DNA from: an uncultured Clostridia bacterium
GTDB taxonomy: Bacteria; Bacillota; Clostridia; Oscillospirales; Ruminococcaceae
Reading direction: 5' to 3'
Assembly (NCBI GenBank): GCA_947627875.1
Contig: CANQXS010000001.1
Span: 186,001-250,000, forward strand
Length of the DNA: 64,000 nucleotides
Position 1 is the stretch's first letter. Each line of letters begins with the position of its first letter. The translations under genes and the position numbers were made by a program. A model generated the notes under the pieces. It saw only the letters and a list, made by a program, of their open reading frames with translations, searched no databases and was not told the origin of the DNA. Positions 53,214 through 62,680 of the stretch are shown one piece after another.

Positions 53214-54506
53214 ATGAATGTGTGGTTTTACACCTTCGGGTGCAAGGTAAATCAATACGAGACCGAGCTTTTGAAGCAGGGCTTCGAGAAGCGCGGTCAC
53301 AGCGCCGTTTTATCCTCGGATTCTGCGGACGTATGCGTGATAAACACCTGCACCGTGACAGCACAGTCAGACATAAAGCTCCGCCAGCTTATAAGAAGGC
53401 TCCGCAGGGAAAACCCCGCCGCGGTAATAGCCCTCTGCGGCTGCCACCCTCAGGCGCACGGCGAAAGCTCCGAGGCTGCACAGGAAGCCGATGTAATAGT
53501 AGGTACCGAGAATAAACAGAGCCTGCCTGAGCTTGTTGAAAGCTTTGTTGAAAGCGGGTGCAAAACCGTTGAAATACTGCCGATTCGGCGCGATTACCCA
53601 GAATTAGAGGCGCTTATCCACGGCAGCCGCAAGACCCGCGGAATAATTAAAATTCAGGACGGCTGCGACCGCTTCTGCTCCTACTGCATAATCCCCTACG
53701 CGCGCGGGCGCTCCCGCTCGAAGCCTCTTGAAGCAATATCGAGCGAAGCTAAAACGCTCGTCGAAGCGGGGCATAAGGAAATCGTCGCCGTGGGGATAAA
53801 CCTCTCGGACTACGGCAAGGGCACCGGCGTAAATATTGCCGACGCTGTTGAAGCGATACTTAACAGCGGCGCGGTAAGAGTTAGGCTCGGCTCTTTGGAG
53901 CCCGAGGAGCTCACGGAGGATATAATCGACCGCCTCGCGGGGCTTCGTGGGCTATGTCCGCATTTTCACCTTGCCCTCCAGAGCGGCTGTAACAAAACTC
54001 TCAGGGAAATGCGCCGCAAATACACTGCCGAACGGTACCGCGAGCTTGTCGAACACCTGAGAAAACGCTTCCCGAATTGCTCGGTAACGACCGACATTAT
54101 GGTCGGTTTCCCGGGAGAGACCGACGAGGATTTTAACGAGTCCCTCGGGTTTGTAAAGGAAATTGCCTTTGCAGACGGGCATATCTTCCCCTTCTCGCCT
54201 CGAATCGGCACCCCTGCCGCCTCGCGCAGCGATCAGGTCCCCGAGGAGATAAAGGCAAAGCGCGCTCAGATTATGGCCCGCGCCGTTGAGGAGAGCCGAG
54301 ACCGCTATCTTGATTCTCTTATTGGGCAGGAATTGCAGGTTATTTTCGAGCGAGAAAAATCCCCCGACTTTCATCAGGGGCATTCAGAGGGTTATCAACT
54401 TGTAAATGTAAATCGCTTTACAGATACTCTTTTCAGAAAGCTGCGCTGCGTAAAGATAATTTCAGCCGAAAACGGCTGCCTTTTCGGGGAAATCGTTCAG
54501 AGATAA
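53214..54506 (+). CDS. mtaB: tRNA t6A37 methylthiotransferase MtaB
   Basis: Radical-SAM enzyme that converts t6A37 to ms2t6A in ANN-decoding tRNAs. The ATG is chosen because GAGGAAAG is upstream; an upstream in-frame start lies in the promoter. The 430-residue protein has the N-terminal UPF0004 cysteines (FGCKVNQYE, NTCTVT, CGCHPQ), the radical-SAM CxxxCxxC in DGCDRFCSYCIIPYARGR, and a C-terminal TRAM-like end. The 3' end overlaps the opposite RNA methyltransferase gene by 10 bases. Confidence 0.96.
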   Translation: MNVWFYTFGCKVNQYETELLKQGFEKRGHSAVLSSDSADVCVINTCTVTAQSDIKLRQLIRRLRRENPAAVIALCGCHPQAHGESSEAAQEADVIVGTENKQSLPELVESFVESGCKTVEILPIRRDYPELEALIHGSRKTRGIIKIQDGCDRFCSYCIIPYARGRSRSKPLEAISSEAKTLVEAGHKEIVAVGINLSDYGKGTGVNIADAVEAILNSGAVRVRLGSLEPEELTEDIIDRLAGLRGLCPHFHLALQSGCNKTLREMRRKYTAERYRELVEHLRKRFPNCSVTTDIMVGFPGETDEDFNESLGFVKEIAFADGHIFPFSPRIGTPAASRSDQVPEEIKAKRAQIMARAVEESRDRYLDSLIGQELQVIFEREKSPDFHQGHSEGYQLVNVNRFTDTLFRKLRCVKIISAENGCLFGEIVQR

Positions 54507-55600
54507 TACATATAAAGGTTGCATTTGAGCATTCCGTTGTAGAGTTTGCGCTTTTTATCCGCCTTTTTTCCGAAGAGGCGTTCAAATTCCTCGTGCGGGG
54601 TGATGATATATGCTGGGTTCTGCTTCGACGGGCGCAGGACCTGCCCCATATTTCTGTAAAGGTCTTCGGCTTGACGGAGTTCGAGCATTCTCTCGCCGTA
54701 GGGCGGATTGCAAATCGTTATTGCGCCGTCGATGGGGATATGCTTTACGATGTCGCGCTTCTCAACGCTCACCCTTCCGCCGACGCCCGCAGTCTTGCAG
54801 TTGGCGCGGCTCAGCGACACGGCGAAGTCGTCTATATCAAAGCCGTATGCCCTGAAGTCGTTTTCCCTTATGTCGCCTAAAGCCGCTTCGCGCTCCTCCT
54901 GCCATACATTTTCGGGTATGAGGTCCCACATTTCCGCGGAAAAGCTCCTTTTGAGCCCCGGGGCGATGCCGAGAGCCTTATAAGCCGATTCGATTAGAAA
55001 AGTCCCGCTGCCGCACATCGGGTCGCAGACGGTGCTGCCGCTCCTCACCCTTGCGAGGTCGACAATTCCCGCGGCGAGGGTCTCCTTTATCGGAGCTTCG
55101 TTAGAGGTCCTGCGGTAGCCGCGCTTATGAAGCCCTTCGCCCGAGGTGTCGATATAGACCGTCACAATGTCTTTAAGAATGTTGAACTGAATCTGATGCT
55201 TCGGGCCCGTTTCCTCGAAGCGTTCAATATGATATACGCTTTTCAGCCGCTCGACTGCGGCTTTTTTTATTATCGACTGGCAGTCGGGAATGCTCCTCAG
55301 CTTTGATTTTAAGCTGTGACCCTTTACGGGAAAAGCGTCGGTCTTGCAGATATAATCCTCGAGTTTCAGCGCCTTAACACCTTCAAAAAGCTCGGTGAAG
55401 CTCTCGGCTTTAAAGCTTCCGAGCTCGATATAAACTCTCTCAGCCGTTGCGAGGCGGATATTCGCCCGCGCAATTAGGTTAATATCTCCGTCGAAGCTTA
55501 TCCTTCCGTCGGACACGGCGAGATTTTCTCCGCCGATTTTTTTGATTTCAAAGCCGAGAACGCTCTCGAGCCCGAAATGGCAGGGGCAGCAAAGCCGCAT
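54497..55600 (-). CDS. Class I SAM-dependent RNA methyltransferase with THUMP domain
   Basis: A 367-residue protein related to B. subtilis YpsC and the N-terminal half of RlmL. It has an N-terminal THUMP domain, the SAM-binding VCDPMCGSGTFLIES motif, and NPPYGER (N-P-P-Y catalytic motif of N2-guanine or N6-adenine methyltransferases). AAAAGGAG precedes the ATG. It acts probably on 23S rRNA. Follows PBP1A by 24 bases on the same strand. Confidence 0.9.
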   Translation of the reverse strand: MRLCCPCHFGLESVLGFEIKKIGGENLAVSDGRISFDGDINLIARANIRLATAERVYIELGSFKAESFTELFEGVKALKLEDYICKTDAFPVKGHSLKSKLRSIPDCQSIIKKAAVERLKSVYHIERFEETGPKHQIQFNILKDIVTVYIDTSGEGLHKRGYRRTSNEAPIKETLAAGIVDLARVRSGSTVCDPMCGSGTFLIESAYKALGIAPGLKRSFSAEMWDLIPENVWQEEREAALGDIRENDFRAYGFDIDDFAVSLSRANCKTAGVGGRVSVEKRDIVKHIPIDGAITICNPPYGERMLELRQAEDLYRNMGQVLRPSKQNPAYIITPHEEFERLFGKKADKKRKLYNGMLKCNLYMYYL

Positions 55601-55624
55601 TTGTCTGACTCCTTTTCAGTGAAT

Positions 55625-57961
55625 TTAAAAGCTTCCGTCGCGAAGGATATTGAACACATAGAAGTAATGATTTCCGGTGAGCTCCTCGTAATGGTTGGTG
55701 TCTACTCCGTCGGTGACGATAACCGGCTTCTTGGACTTGTCGATATCTGGGTACATATGGTCGCCCGAGCAGACCGGAGGAATATTCGTGCGCTTATAGA
55801 AGCCCGTCGAGGTAGAAGTGCAGCTGCTCCCCGCGATAAGACCCGTTTCGGTGCAGTATTCGCGCTGAACGACGTTGTTTGAAGCCTTGAAGGTCTTGAG
55901 CTCTCCGGCTTCGCAGATGTCCTTGAATACGTTCTTCCAGACCGTAGACGAGCTTATACTTGTGCCGATATCCTTCGGGGTATCGTAACCTATCCAGAGC
56001 CCCGTGACGTAGTTCGGAGTGCAGCCCATAAACCAGAGGTCATACCAGTCGTTGGTGGTACCCGTCTTTGCAATGAGCTCTACGCCGTCGAGCTTCGCGT
56101 TGCGTCCTGTGCCCCGTGAGCTCGAAACGACCGTTTCCATCATTCTGTTCATAACATAGGCGGTGCTCTCGTTTAAAACGTTCTCGCCCACGAAGCTGTG
56201 GGAATAGATTACCTCGCCGGTGTTGTCGATGATCCTCGAAATGAAGGTCGAATCGTAATACAGACCGCCGTTGCCGAAGATCTGATATGCAGCCGCCATA
56301 TCCTGAAGCCTTACGCCGTTGGTCAGCGCGCCGACCGACATCGGCGATCTCGCAACGTCGGTCCTGCCGTTCTGATAGAGCGCAAGGGTATTGAGGTGGA
56401 GCTTATAATAGAGCTGGTCGAAGCAGGCAGCCGGAGTGAGCATATCGACTATCTGCGCGGCGGTGGTGTTGAGCGAGCGCTGGAGGCACTGGAAGGTGAA
56501 ATTGTAGTCATAAGACCAGGCGCCGCGGCTGCTCGACGTCGAATAGTTTACCGGCCAGACCATATAGCCGTTCTCGGCGGAGGCGTCTTCAATCAGAAGA
56601 GGCGCGTCGAGGAACTGCGACGACCAGGTGATGTAGTCCTTTTCGACTGCAAGAGAATATGAAGCGAGCGGCTTTATCGAGGAACCAGGCTGACGGGTCG
56701 ACTGAGTGGCGCGGTTGAAGCCCAAGGGGCTCTCCTTTTTGCCGACTCCGCCTATAACTCCGAGGACTCTGCCGTTGTAATCCATACATATGCAGGCGCT
56801 CTGGAGCTCCTCGTCGCCGTCGTCTCCGAAGAGATTGTGATAGTCGAGGTATTTTTCTTCGAGCTGCTTCTGGATATCGAGGTCTACGCAGGTATATATC
56901 TTGTATCCGCCCGAGCGGAGCTTCTGATAAGCCTCCTGCCAGCTTATGCCGTATTTGTTCATAAAGACGTCGACGCACTGATTTATTACCGCGTCTACAT
57001 AATACGACGAAACGCTTTCAAAGTTGTCGTAAGCCGAGACCGCCGAAACGTCGAGCGACTCGTCCTCCGACTTTGTATATACCATACTTCCTATAAGATG
57101 CATCTCTTCGGCGAGAGCGGCGTCGTGCTCCTGCGAGGAGATCGCGCCGTTTTCGAGCATCGCGTCGAGGATATACTTGCGGCGCTCATAGTTGCTTTGG
57201 GGGTGATCTATAGGGTCGTTATATGTCGGGCTCTTGGTTATGGCGGCTATGCAGGCTGCCTCGCCGAGGGTGAGCTCACTAACGTCCTTGTTGAAGTAGT
57301 AGTTCGACGCCGCCTGAACTCCGTAGATATTGTTGTTGAGCGGAACGAGGTTTAAGTAGGTCTCGAGGATATCGTCCTTGGTGTAGTGCTTTTCGAGCTG
57401 GACTGCGCGGTAGAGCTCGCGTATCTTTCTTGCAACGCCGGCAAGACCGTCGTCCATATCGGCGCGGTCGTCGGTGATGTTCTTTACCGTCTGCTGTGTT
57501 ATCGTCGAGGCGCCGCGCTTGCTGTCTTTGGTGACTATATCCCTTACTGCCGAGAGTATTCCCTGGAAGTCAACGCCGTCGTGGCTGTAAAAGCGCTCGT
57601 CTTCGGAATAAACAAAGGCGTCCTGAACATGCTGCGGTATTCCTTCAAGGCTGCACCATATCCTCTTTTCGCCCTCGTTCGACATAAGGTCGTAAACTAC
57701 CCAATCGCCGTTGTCGCCCTGAGCGTAGATATAGGTGGTATAGCTCGAAGAGACGTTGTCGAGCGTTATCTCCGAGGTCCCCTCCATAAGGTTGACTACA
57801 TAAACCGTAAGCGCGGAACCGACTATCGTTACCGTCAGAACTCCGACGAGAAATAAGCACAAAAACGCCGTAGCCACAGTGCCGACGGTCTTTTTTATCG
57901 GGCGGAATACCTTATGCGCCCTGCGCTTGACTTTGCTGAGATTTTCGGACAACTTTGACAA
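55625..57961 (-). CDS. Class A penicillin-binding protein (PBP1A-like)
   Basis: Bifunctional peptidoglycan glycosyltransferase and transpeptidase. It starts at TTG 8 bases after AAAGGAG. The 778-residue protein has one membrane segment (about residues 28-55), the GT51 domain with the catalytic Glu in YSEDERFYSHDGVD and GASTITQQ, and a transpeptidase domain with SxxK (PGSSIKPL), SLN and KTG (IAKTGTTND). The last 110 residues form a Cys-containing tail (CTETGLIAGSSC). It is the chromosome's likely main class A enzyme; no second copy is in the window. Confidence 0.95.
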   Translation of the reverse strand: MSKLSENLSKVKRRAHKVFRPIKKTVGTVATAFLCLFLVGVLTVTIVGSALTVYVVNLMEGTSEITLDNVSSSYTTYIYAQGDNGDWVVYDLMSNEGEKRIWCSLEGIPQHVQDAFVYSEDERFYSHDGVDFQGILSAVRDIVTKDSKRGASTITQQTVKNITDDRADMDDGLAGVARKIRELYRAVQLEKHYTKDDILETYLNLVPLNNNIYGVQAASNYYFNKDVSELTLGEAACIAAITKSPTYNDPIDHPQSNYERRKYILDAMLENGAISSQEHDAALAEEMHLIGSMVYTKSEDESLDVSAVSAYDNFESVSSYYVDAVINQCVDVFMNKYGISWQEAYQKLRSGGYKIYTCVDLDIQKQLEEKYLDYHNLFGDDGDEELQSACICMDYNGRVLGVIGGVGKKESPLGFNRATQSTRQPGSSIKPLASYSLAVEKDYITWSSQFLDAPLLIEDASAENGYMVWPVNYSTSSSRGAWSYDYNFTFQCLQRSLNTTAAQIVDMLTPAACFDQLYYKLHLNTLALYQNGRTDVARSPMSVGALTNGVRLQDMAAAYQIFGNGGLYYDSTFISRIIDNTGEVIYSHSFVGENVLNESTAYVMNRMMETVVSSSRGTGRNAKLDGVELIAKTGTTNDWYDLWFMGCTPNYVTGLWIGYDTPKDIGTSISSSTVWKNVFKDICEAGELKTFKASNNVVQREYCTETGLIAGSSCTSTSTGFYKRTNIPPVCSGDHMYPDIDKSKKPVIVTDGVDTNHYEELTGNHYFYVFNILRDGSF

Positions 57962-57997
57962 TCAAACCGCTCCTTTCCGAAATCAGTCTATATCAAC

Positions 57998-58026
57998 AAT
58001 ATACCACACTTTTTTGAAAATGTTAA
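57998..58026 (-). promoter_or_regulatory. Promoter of the PBP1A gene
   Basis: On the minus strand TTAACA (58021-58026) and TATATT (57998-58003), 17-base spacer, with extended TGG. Confidence 0.7.
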
Positions 58027-58073
58027 GAGCAAAACCGAAATTGTAACCATTTTTAACCGAATCTTAATAAATT

Positions 58074-58103
58074 CAAAAACGGCAGGAGAAAGCTCCCCTG
58101 CCG
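58074..58103 (-). terminator. Terminator after the IspH-S1 gene
   Basis: An 11-pair stem (GCAGG/CCTGC core, two G-U pairs) is followed on the minus strand by TTTTTGAATTT. Confidence 0.8.
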
Positions 58104-58117
58104 CTTGATTTGAAGCT

Positions 58118-60118
58118 TTATTCAGCCGGCTCCTCGGCGGTTTCGGTCTCGGCGACAGCCTCGGCTTCTTCGGCTTCATCGGGCTCCTCTGCGGCTTCCT
58201 CGGCGGAAGGCAGGAGCGCTCTGATAGAGAGGCTTACGCGCTTTTTCTCGAAGTCGCATTCGGTGATCTTAGCCTGGACCGTCTGACCGACGGTGAGGAA
58301 ATCAGCGACGTTGTTTACCCTCTGGTCGGCGATCTGGGAAATATGGATAAGACCGTCGATACCGGGGATTATCTGCGCGAAAGCGCCGAAGCTTGTGAGT
58401 GAAACGATGGTTGCGTCAACGACCTGACCGAGCTCGTAATTGTTGCGGAAGACGTCCCAAGGATTCTCGGACTGCTTCTTGTATACGAGAGAGACCTTTC
58501 CGGTCTCGCTGTCTATATCCTTGATGGTGACCTCGATATGGTCGCCGACGGATACGACTTCGGAGGGGTGCTTGATTCTTGCCCAGGTGAGGTCGGCTTT
58601 TCTTACGAGACCGTCAACTCCGCCGACGTCGACGAATACGCCGTAGTCGGTTATTGACTTGACCTCGCCCTCAACGGTGGAGCCGATGACGGCGTTCTCG
58701 AAGAATGCTGCGCGCCTTGCCGCTCTCTCTTCGGCGGCGACCTTGCGGATAGAGCCTACGGCGCGCTTGCGCTGCTCGTTGAGCTCGATGATCTTAAGGT
58801 TTACGGTCTGCTTTAAAAGTGTCTCAAGGCTGACGTCAGCTCTTACGCCGGTCTGGGAAGCGGGAACGAAGACTCTCATGCCCTCAACGACGACGATAAC
58901 GCCGCCCTTGATAACGTTGGTAACTACGCCCGAAACGGTGGTGCCTTCATCGGCAGCCTTTTTGATCTCGTCGTAGCCCTTCTGAGCGTCTACCTGCTTT
59001 TTGGAGAGATAAACTATTCCCTCAACATCGTTGATCTTGGTGACGATAACGTCAATCTCGTCGCCTACGGATACAACATCGGAAGGCTTTGCATTAGGGT
59101 CGGAAGAAAGCTCAGCCTGAGGAATATATCCGGTTTGTTTGGTTCCGATATCGACTATAACTTCAGTGGGGTTGACCGCAGTGACGATGCCGCTTACTCT
59201 CTTTCCGGTATATATTTTCTTGAAGGTCTGCTCAATCGCTTCCTCGAAGTTGAACTCCTCTTCCTTTGTCAGAATTTCAGTCATGGTATTTTGTACCTCC
59301 TTAATAATATACGCCGGAGTTGACGCGCCGGCAGAGATCCCAGCGGATCTTACGCGGGAAAAGTCAATCCCACGCAGCCCGTCGGCATTTTCGACGAGAT
59401 AACATTCGGCGTACCGGCTGCATATGTCATACAGCTTTTTGGTGTTTGAGCTGCTGCACCCGCCGACGATTATCATAACGTCGTTCTTACCGGAAAGCTC
59501 CAGAGCTTCGGACTGCCTTTGAGAGGTTGCCGCGCACACGGTATTGTAAACAGTGACGTTCGGCATATCCTTTACAAGAGATTTACAATTCTCCCACAGT
59601 TTAATATTATAAGTGGTTTGTGAGAGAATTGCAACACTTTTTTTAAATTTTTCACAGTTTTTTCTTATAAGTTTCATCATCTCGTCAGCGTCGGCGAAGA
59701 CCTGGCACTCTCCGACCGCGTAACCGACGATTCCCCTGACCTCGGGGTGGGCTTCGTCGCCCGCGATGAGTATAATATCCCCCGCTTTTGAGCGCTCCGA
59801 AACAATCTGATGTATCTTTTTCACATACGGGCAAGTCGCGTCGACGACCCGCGCTCCTATCTCGAGAAGCTTCGCGTAAACGTCGGGACCGACGCCGTGG
59901 GAGCGGATGATGACCGTATCGGCGGCGGTTATGCCGTCGAGGGTCTCTGTGACCTTTACTCCGCGGTTCTCGAGGTCTTTTACGACGTCGGGGTTGTGGA
60001 TTATCGGTCCGAGGGTGTAAACATTTCCGTATTTTTCTGCGGTTTCATAGGCGAGCTTTACCGCCCTGTCGACCCCGAAGCAGAAGCCCGCCGTTTTTGC
60101 GACCGTTACCTTAGACAT
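58118..60118 (-). CDS. ispH: Fusion of IspH (HMB-PP reductase) and ribosomal S1-type protein
   Basis: Residues 1-285 are IspH, the last enzyme of the MEP isoprenoid pathway. The three [4Fe-4S] cysteines are present (13 in GFCFGVD, 96 in DATCPYVKK, 195 in NTVCAATSQ). Residues about 305-635 contain four S1 RNA-binding domains (motifs such as GVFVDVGGVDGLVRKADL), matching the S1-like protein of Firmicutes, and the last 30 residues are acidic. A fused ispH-S1 gene is known from other Clostridia. An internal AAGGAGGT (59295-59302) precedes an in-frame ATG (59282-59284, residue 279), which may give a separate S1 protein of 388 residues. Confidence 0.95.
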   Translation of the reverse strand: MSKVTVAKTAGFCFGVDRAVKLAYETAEKYGNVYTLGPIIHNPDVVKDLENRGVKVTETLDGITAADTVIIRSHGVGPDVYAKLLEIGARVVDATCPYVKKIHQIVSERSKAGDIILIAGDEAHPEVRGIVGYAVGECQVFADADEMMKLIRKNCEKFKKSVAILSQTTYNIKLWENCKSLVKDMPNVTVYNTVCAATSQRQSEALELSGKNDVMIIVGGCSSSNTKKLYDICSRYAECYLVENADGLRGIDFSRVRSAGISAGASTPAYIIKEVQNTMTEILTKEEEFNFEEAIEQTFKKIYTGKRVSGIVTAVNPTEVIVDIGTKQTGYIPQAELSSDPNAKPSDVVSVGDEIDVIVTKINDVEGIVYLSKKQVDAQKGYDEIKKAADEGTTVSGVVTNVIKGGVIVVVEGMRVFVPASQTGVRADVSLETLLKQTVNLKIIELNEQRKRAVGSIRKVAAEERAARRAAFFENAVIGSTVEGEVKSITDYGVFVDVGGVDGLVRKADLTWARIKHPSEVVSVGDHIEVTIKDIDSETGKVSLVYKKQSENPWDVFRNNYELGQVVDATIVSLTSFGAFAQIIPGIDGLIHISQIADQRVNNVADFLTVGQTVQAKITECDFEKKRVSLSIRALLPSAEEAAEEPDEAEEAEAVAETETAEEPAE
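59282..59302 (-). promoter_or_regulatory. Internal ribosome-binding site and start codon in the IspH-S1 fusion
   Basis: In the minus-strand RNA AAGGAGGU lies 10 bases before AUG (MTEILTKEEEFNFEE), just at the boundary between the IspH and S1 parts. The bases also spell the codons for Lys-Glu-Val of the IspH end, so the match could be partly coincidental. Confidence 0.55.
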
Positions 60119-61412
60119 CGCTGTCCACCAGCGCCGCTATATTCGACATTATCAGCTCTCCCGCAGCCCTGAAATCGGTCTTCGACATCGAGTTGATCTT
60201 AAGCTCGTCAGGCATTATCGGCTTGCCGAAGCGAACTGTGATCTTAGAGCGGAAATGAAGTCTGCTCTTAAAAGAAATCCCTACCGGATAAACAGGGACC
60301 GCGCATTTTGAGGCGATAAACGCAACGCCGCTCTTCGCTCTTCCGATTTTGCCGTCTTTCGAGCGGGTACCCTCGGGGAAGATAGTGAGATTATAGCCGT
60401 TTCTTATCATATTCTCGGCTCGGGTCAGAGCCGAAACGTCGGCGCTGTTACGCCTTGTCGGGAAGCCGTGGACCGCCCTGATAATGACATTCAGCGGGAA
60501 GTGGTCGAAAAGCTCCGCCTTAGCCATATATGACGAAATGTATTTTACACGGATAGCTATGAGAATCGGGTCGAACCATGTCCTGTGGTTGCCCGCAAGT
60601 ATTACCGAGCCGTGGTCGGGAAGGTTCTCGGTCCCCTCGTATTTCAGATTGAAAACGACAGAGAAGCCTATCCAAACGATGAATCTCAGGACGGCGTAAA
60701 ACCACCTGCGGAACGCGGGGATAGTCTTAAAAGGGACCGACTCCTTTTTCTGAGCATCGGTTATCAGCAACTCGATTTTTTCGACTACTTCGTCTATCGT
60801 CATCGAAGTTGTGTCGAGCTCAACGGCGTCGTCAGCCTTTCTGAGCGGGGCGGTCTCTCGGTGGGAATCGTTGTAGTCGCGCTGATTTATGTCCCTGAGA
60901 ATGTCGTCATAAACTACGTCCTGACCCTTGGCTTTGAGCTCGTCATACCTGCGGCGAGCCCTCTCCTCGGCGGAAGCAGTCATAAACACCTTTACTTCGG
61001 CGCTCGGGAGAATAACAGTGCCGATATCTCTGCCGTCCATTATTATGTCGTTTTTGTCGGCGATATCGCGCTGAAGATTTAGCAGAAACTCCCTTACATC
61101 CGGTATCGCCGAAACGTTCGACGCCGCCATTGATATCTCGGGAGTTCTGATGAGGTCAGAGACGTCCTCGCCGTTGAGAATTACCCGCTGAGAGCCGTCG
61201 ACATATTTCAGCTCGACGCTTATTTCGCTCAAAAGCGGGAGTATCTCCGCCGCAGACGAGGTATCGGCGCCATTTGAAACGGCATAGTAGCCTATCGAGC
61301 GATAGAGCGCTCCGGTGTCGACATAAACGAATCCGAGCTTTTGGGCGAGCGTCTTGGCTATTGTAGATTTGCCGGCGCCGCTCGGTCCGTCGATTGCACA
61401 GTTTAATCCCAT
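60111..61412 (-). CDS. cmk: Fusion of cytidylate kinase and PlsC-type acyltransferase
   Basis: Residues 1-218 are CMP kinase (P-loop DGPSGAGKS at 8-16, DTGALYR at 32-38, MDGRDIGTV at 125-133). Residues about 230-433 are 1-acylglycerol-3-phosphate acyltransferase with NHxxxxD (His 276 to Asp 281 in AGNHRTWFDP) and FPEGTR (345-350), and a membrane-associated segment before it (VLRFIVWIGFSVVF). In other Firmicutes cmk and plsC are neighbours. Nucleotide and phospholipid synthesis are joined in one polypeptide here. It overlaps the ispH start by 8 bases and the flavoprotein gene by 10 bases. Confidence 0.94.
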   Translation of the reverse strand: MGLNCAIDGPSGAGKSTIAKTLAQKLGFVYVDTGALYRSIGYYAVSNGADTSSAAEILPLLSEISVELKYVDGSQRVILNGEDVSDLIRTPEISMAASNVSAIPDVREFLLNLQRDIADKNDIIMDGRDIGTVILPSAEVKVFMTASAEERARRRYDELKAKGQDVVYDDILRDINQRDYNDSHRETAPLRKADDAVELDTTSMTIDEVVEKIELLITDAQKKESVPFKTIPAFRRWFYAVLRFIVWIGFSVVFNLKYEGTENLPDHGSVILAGNHRTWFDPILIAIRVKYISSYMAKAELFDHFPLNVIIRAVHGFPTRRNSADVSALTRAENMIRNGYNLTIFPEGTRSKDGKIGRAKSGVAFIASKCAVPVYPVGISFKSRLHFRSKITVRFGKPIMPDELKINSMSKTDFRAAGELIMSNIAALVDSDV

Positions 61413-62680
61413 TTTTCAACTTCCTTTTTCTGTTCAAGTTTATTTGATATATCCGAAGCCGCCGCATAAGCCGTTGAAAACGCGGCGGTCAGGTTGTAGC
61501 CTCCGGTAAAAGCGTCGCAGTCGATTATCTCGCCTGCAAAGTATAATCCCTTTACAAGCTTCGATTCCATTGTCGTAGGTGAAATTTCCTTGACCGACAC
61601 CCCGCCGCGGGTAACAATAGCCTCGTCGAAGCCCCGCAGGGCTTTAGGCGTGAGTTCAAATCTTTTCAGAAGCGACGCAGTCATAAGCCGCTGCTCGCGC
61701 GTCAGATTGCCTATTGATGCGGGTTTGCCGAAATCCAGCCTGTCGGAGAAGGTCTTTATCATCGCCGTCGGCAAGAGCCCCGAAAGCAGTTCATCAAAGC
61801 CCGACTGCGGGGCAGCCTTTATGTCCCTTAGAAGCCTTGCGTCGAGCTGTTCGGGAGTGAGCCCGGGTTTTAAATCTACGACAAGCTTATATCCTTTACA
61901 GGCAAGCTTATCCTCGCTCATATAGCAAGACGCCGAAATTCCGAGCGGTCCGCCGATTCCGAACGGCATAAAGGTGAGTTCCCCGAGCTCTGAATAGAGC
62001 GGCTTGTTCGGCTTTGATATGTCGTAAAGCGCAAGGCTGACGTTTTTAAGCGTAAGCCCCGAAAGCTCCGCGCAAAAGCTCTCGCAAATCTCGATCGGAA
62101 CAAGCGACGGCTGTAAATCGGTCACTGTATGCCCGACCGATTCGGCGAGCGCATACCCGCTGCCGTCTGAGCCTGTTCTGGGGTATGACATTCCTCCGGC
62201 TGCAAGCAGTACAACCTCGGAAAAATACTCCTTATCTCCGCATTTTACGCCCGAGACCGCCCCATCGCGGACGGTAAGCCCGTCGACCTTGGCTTTCAGG
62301 AAAGCAACGCCGTTTCGCTTGCATTCTCTTATAAGAGCCTCTGCAACGTCCTCCGATTTGTCGCTCTGAGGGAATACCCTCCGCCCGCGCTCGGTTTTCA
62401 GCGGTACTCCCCTGCTTTCGAACCAGTCCATTATGCTCTCGGGCGGAAATTTCGTGACCGCGCTGTAAAGAAATTTCGGGTTGCGCAGGACGTTTTTCAG
62501 AACTTCTTCCGCAGAGCAGTTGTTCGTCAGATTGCAGCGACCCTTGCCGGTTATCCTGAGCTTCCTGCCCAAAACTCGGTTCGGCTCGATAACGAGTATC
62601 CTTCCGCCAGAACGGATATTCGCCGCCGCGAAGAGCCCTGCGGCTCCTCCGCCCACGATAATTGCGCCGTATTCGCTCAC
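61403..62680 (-). CDS. HI0933-type NAD(P)/FAD-dependent oxidoreductase
   Basis: A 425-residue flavoprotein of the HI0933/YhiN family. It begins with the FAD-binding IIVGGGAAGLFAAANI motif and has GKGRCNLTN and the C-terminal GLYFAGEIIDCDAFTGGYNLTAAFSTA motif. The physiological substrate is unknown. ATGA overlap with the RpiR stop, so translationally coupled. Confidence 0.92.
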   Translation of the reverse strand: MSEYGAIIVGGGAAGLFAAANIRSGGRILVIEPNRVLGRKLRITGKGRCNLTNNCSAEEVLKNVLRNPKFLYSAVTKFPPESIMDWFESRGVPLKTERGRRVFPQSDKSEDVAEALIRECKRNGVAFLKAKVDGLTVRDGAVSGVKCGDKEYFSEVVLLAAGGMSYPRTGSDGSGYALAESVGHTVTDLQPSLVPIEICESFCAELSGLTLKNVSLALYDISKPNKPLYSELGELTFMPFGIGGPLGISASCYMSEDKLACKGYKLVVDLKPGLTPEQLDARLLRDIKAAPQSGFDELLSGLLPTAMIKTFSDRLDFGKPASIGNLTREQRLMTASLLKRFELTPKALRGFDEAIVTRGGVSVKEISPTTMESKLVKGLYFAGEIIDCDAFTGGYNLTAAFSTAYAAASDISNKLEQKKEVEKWD

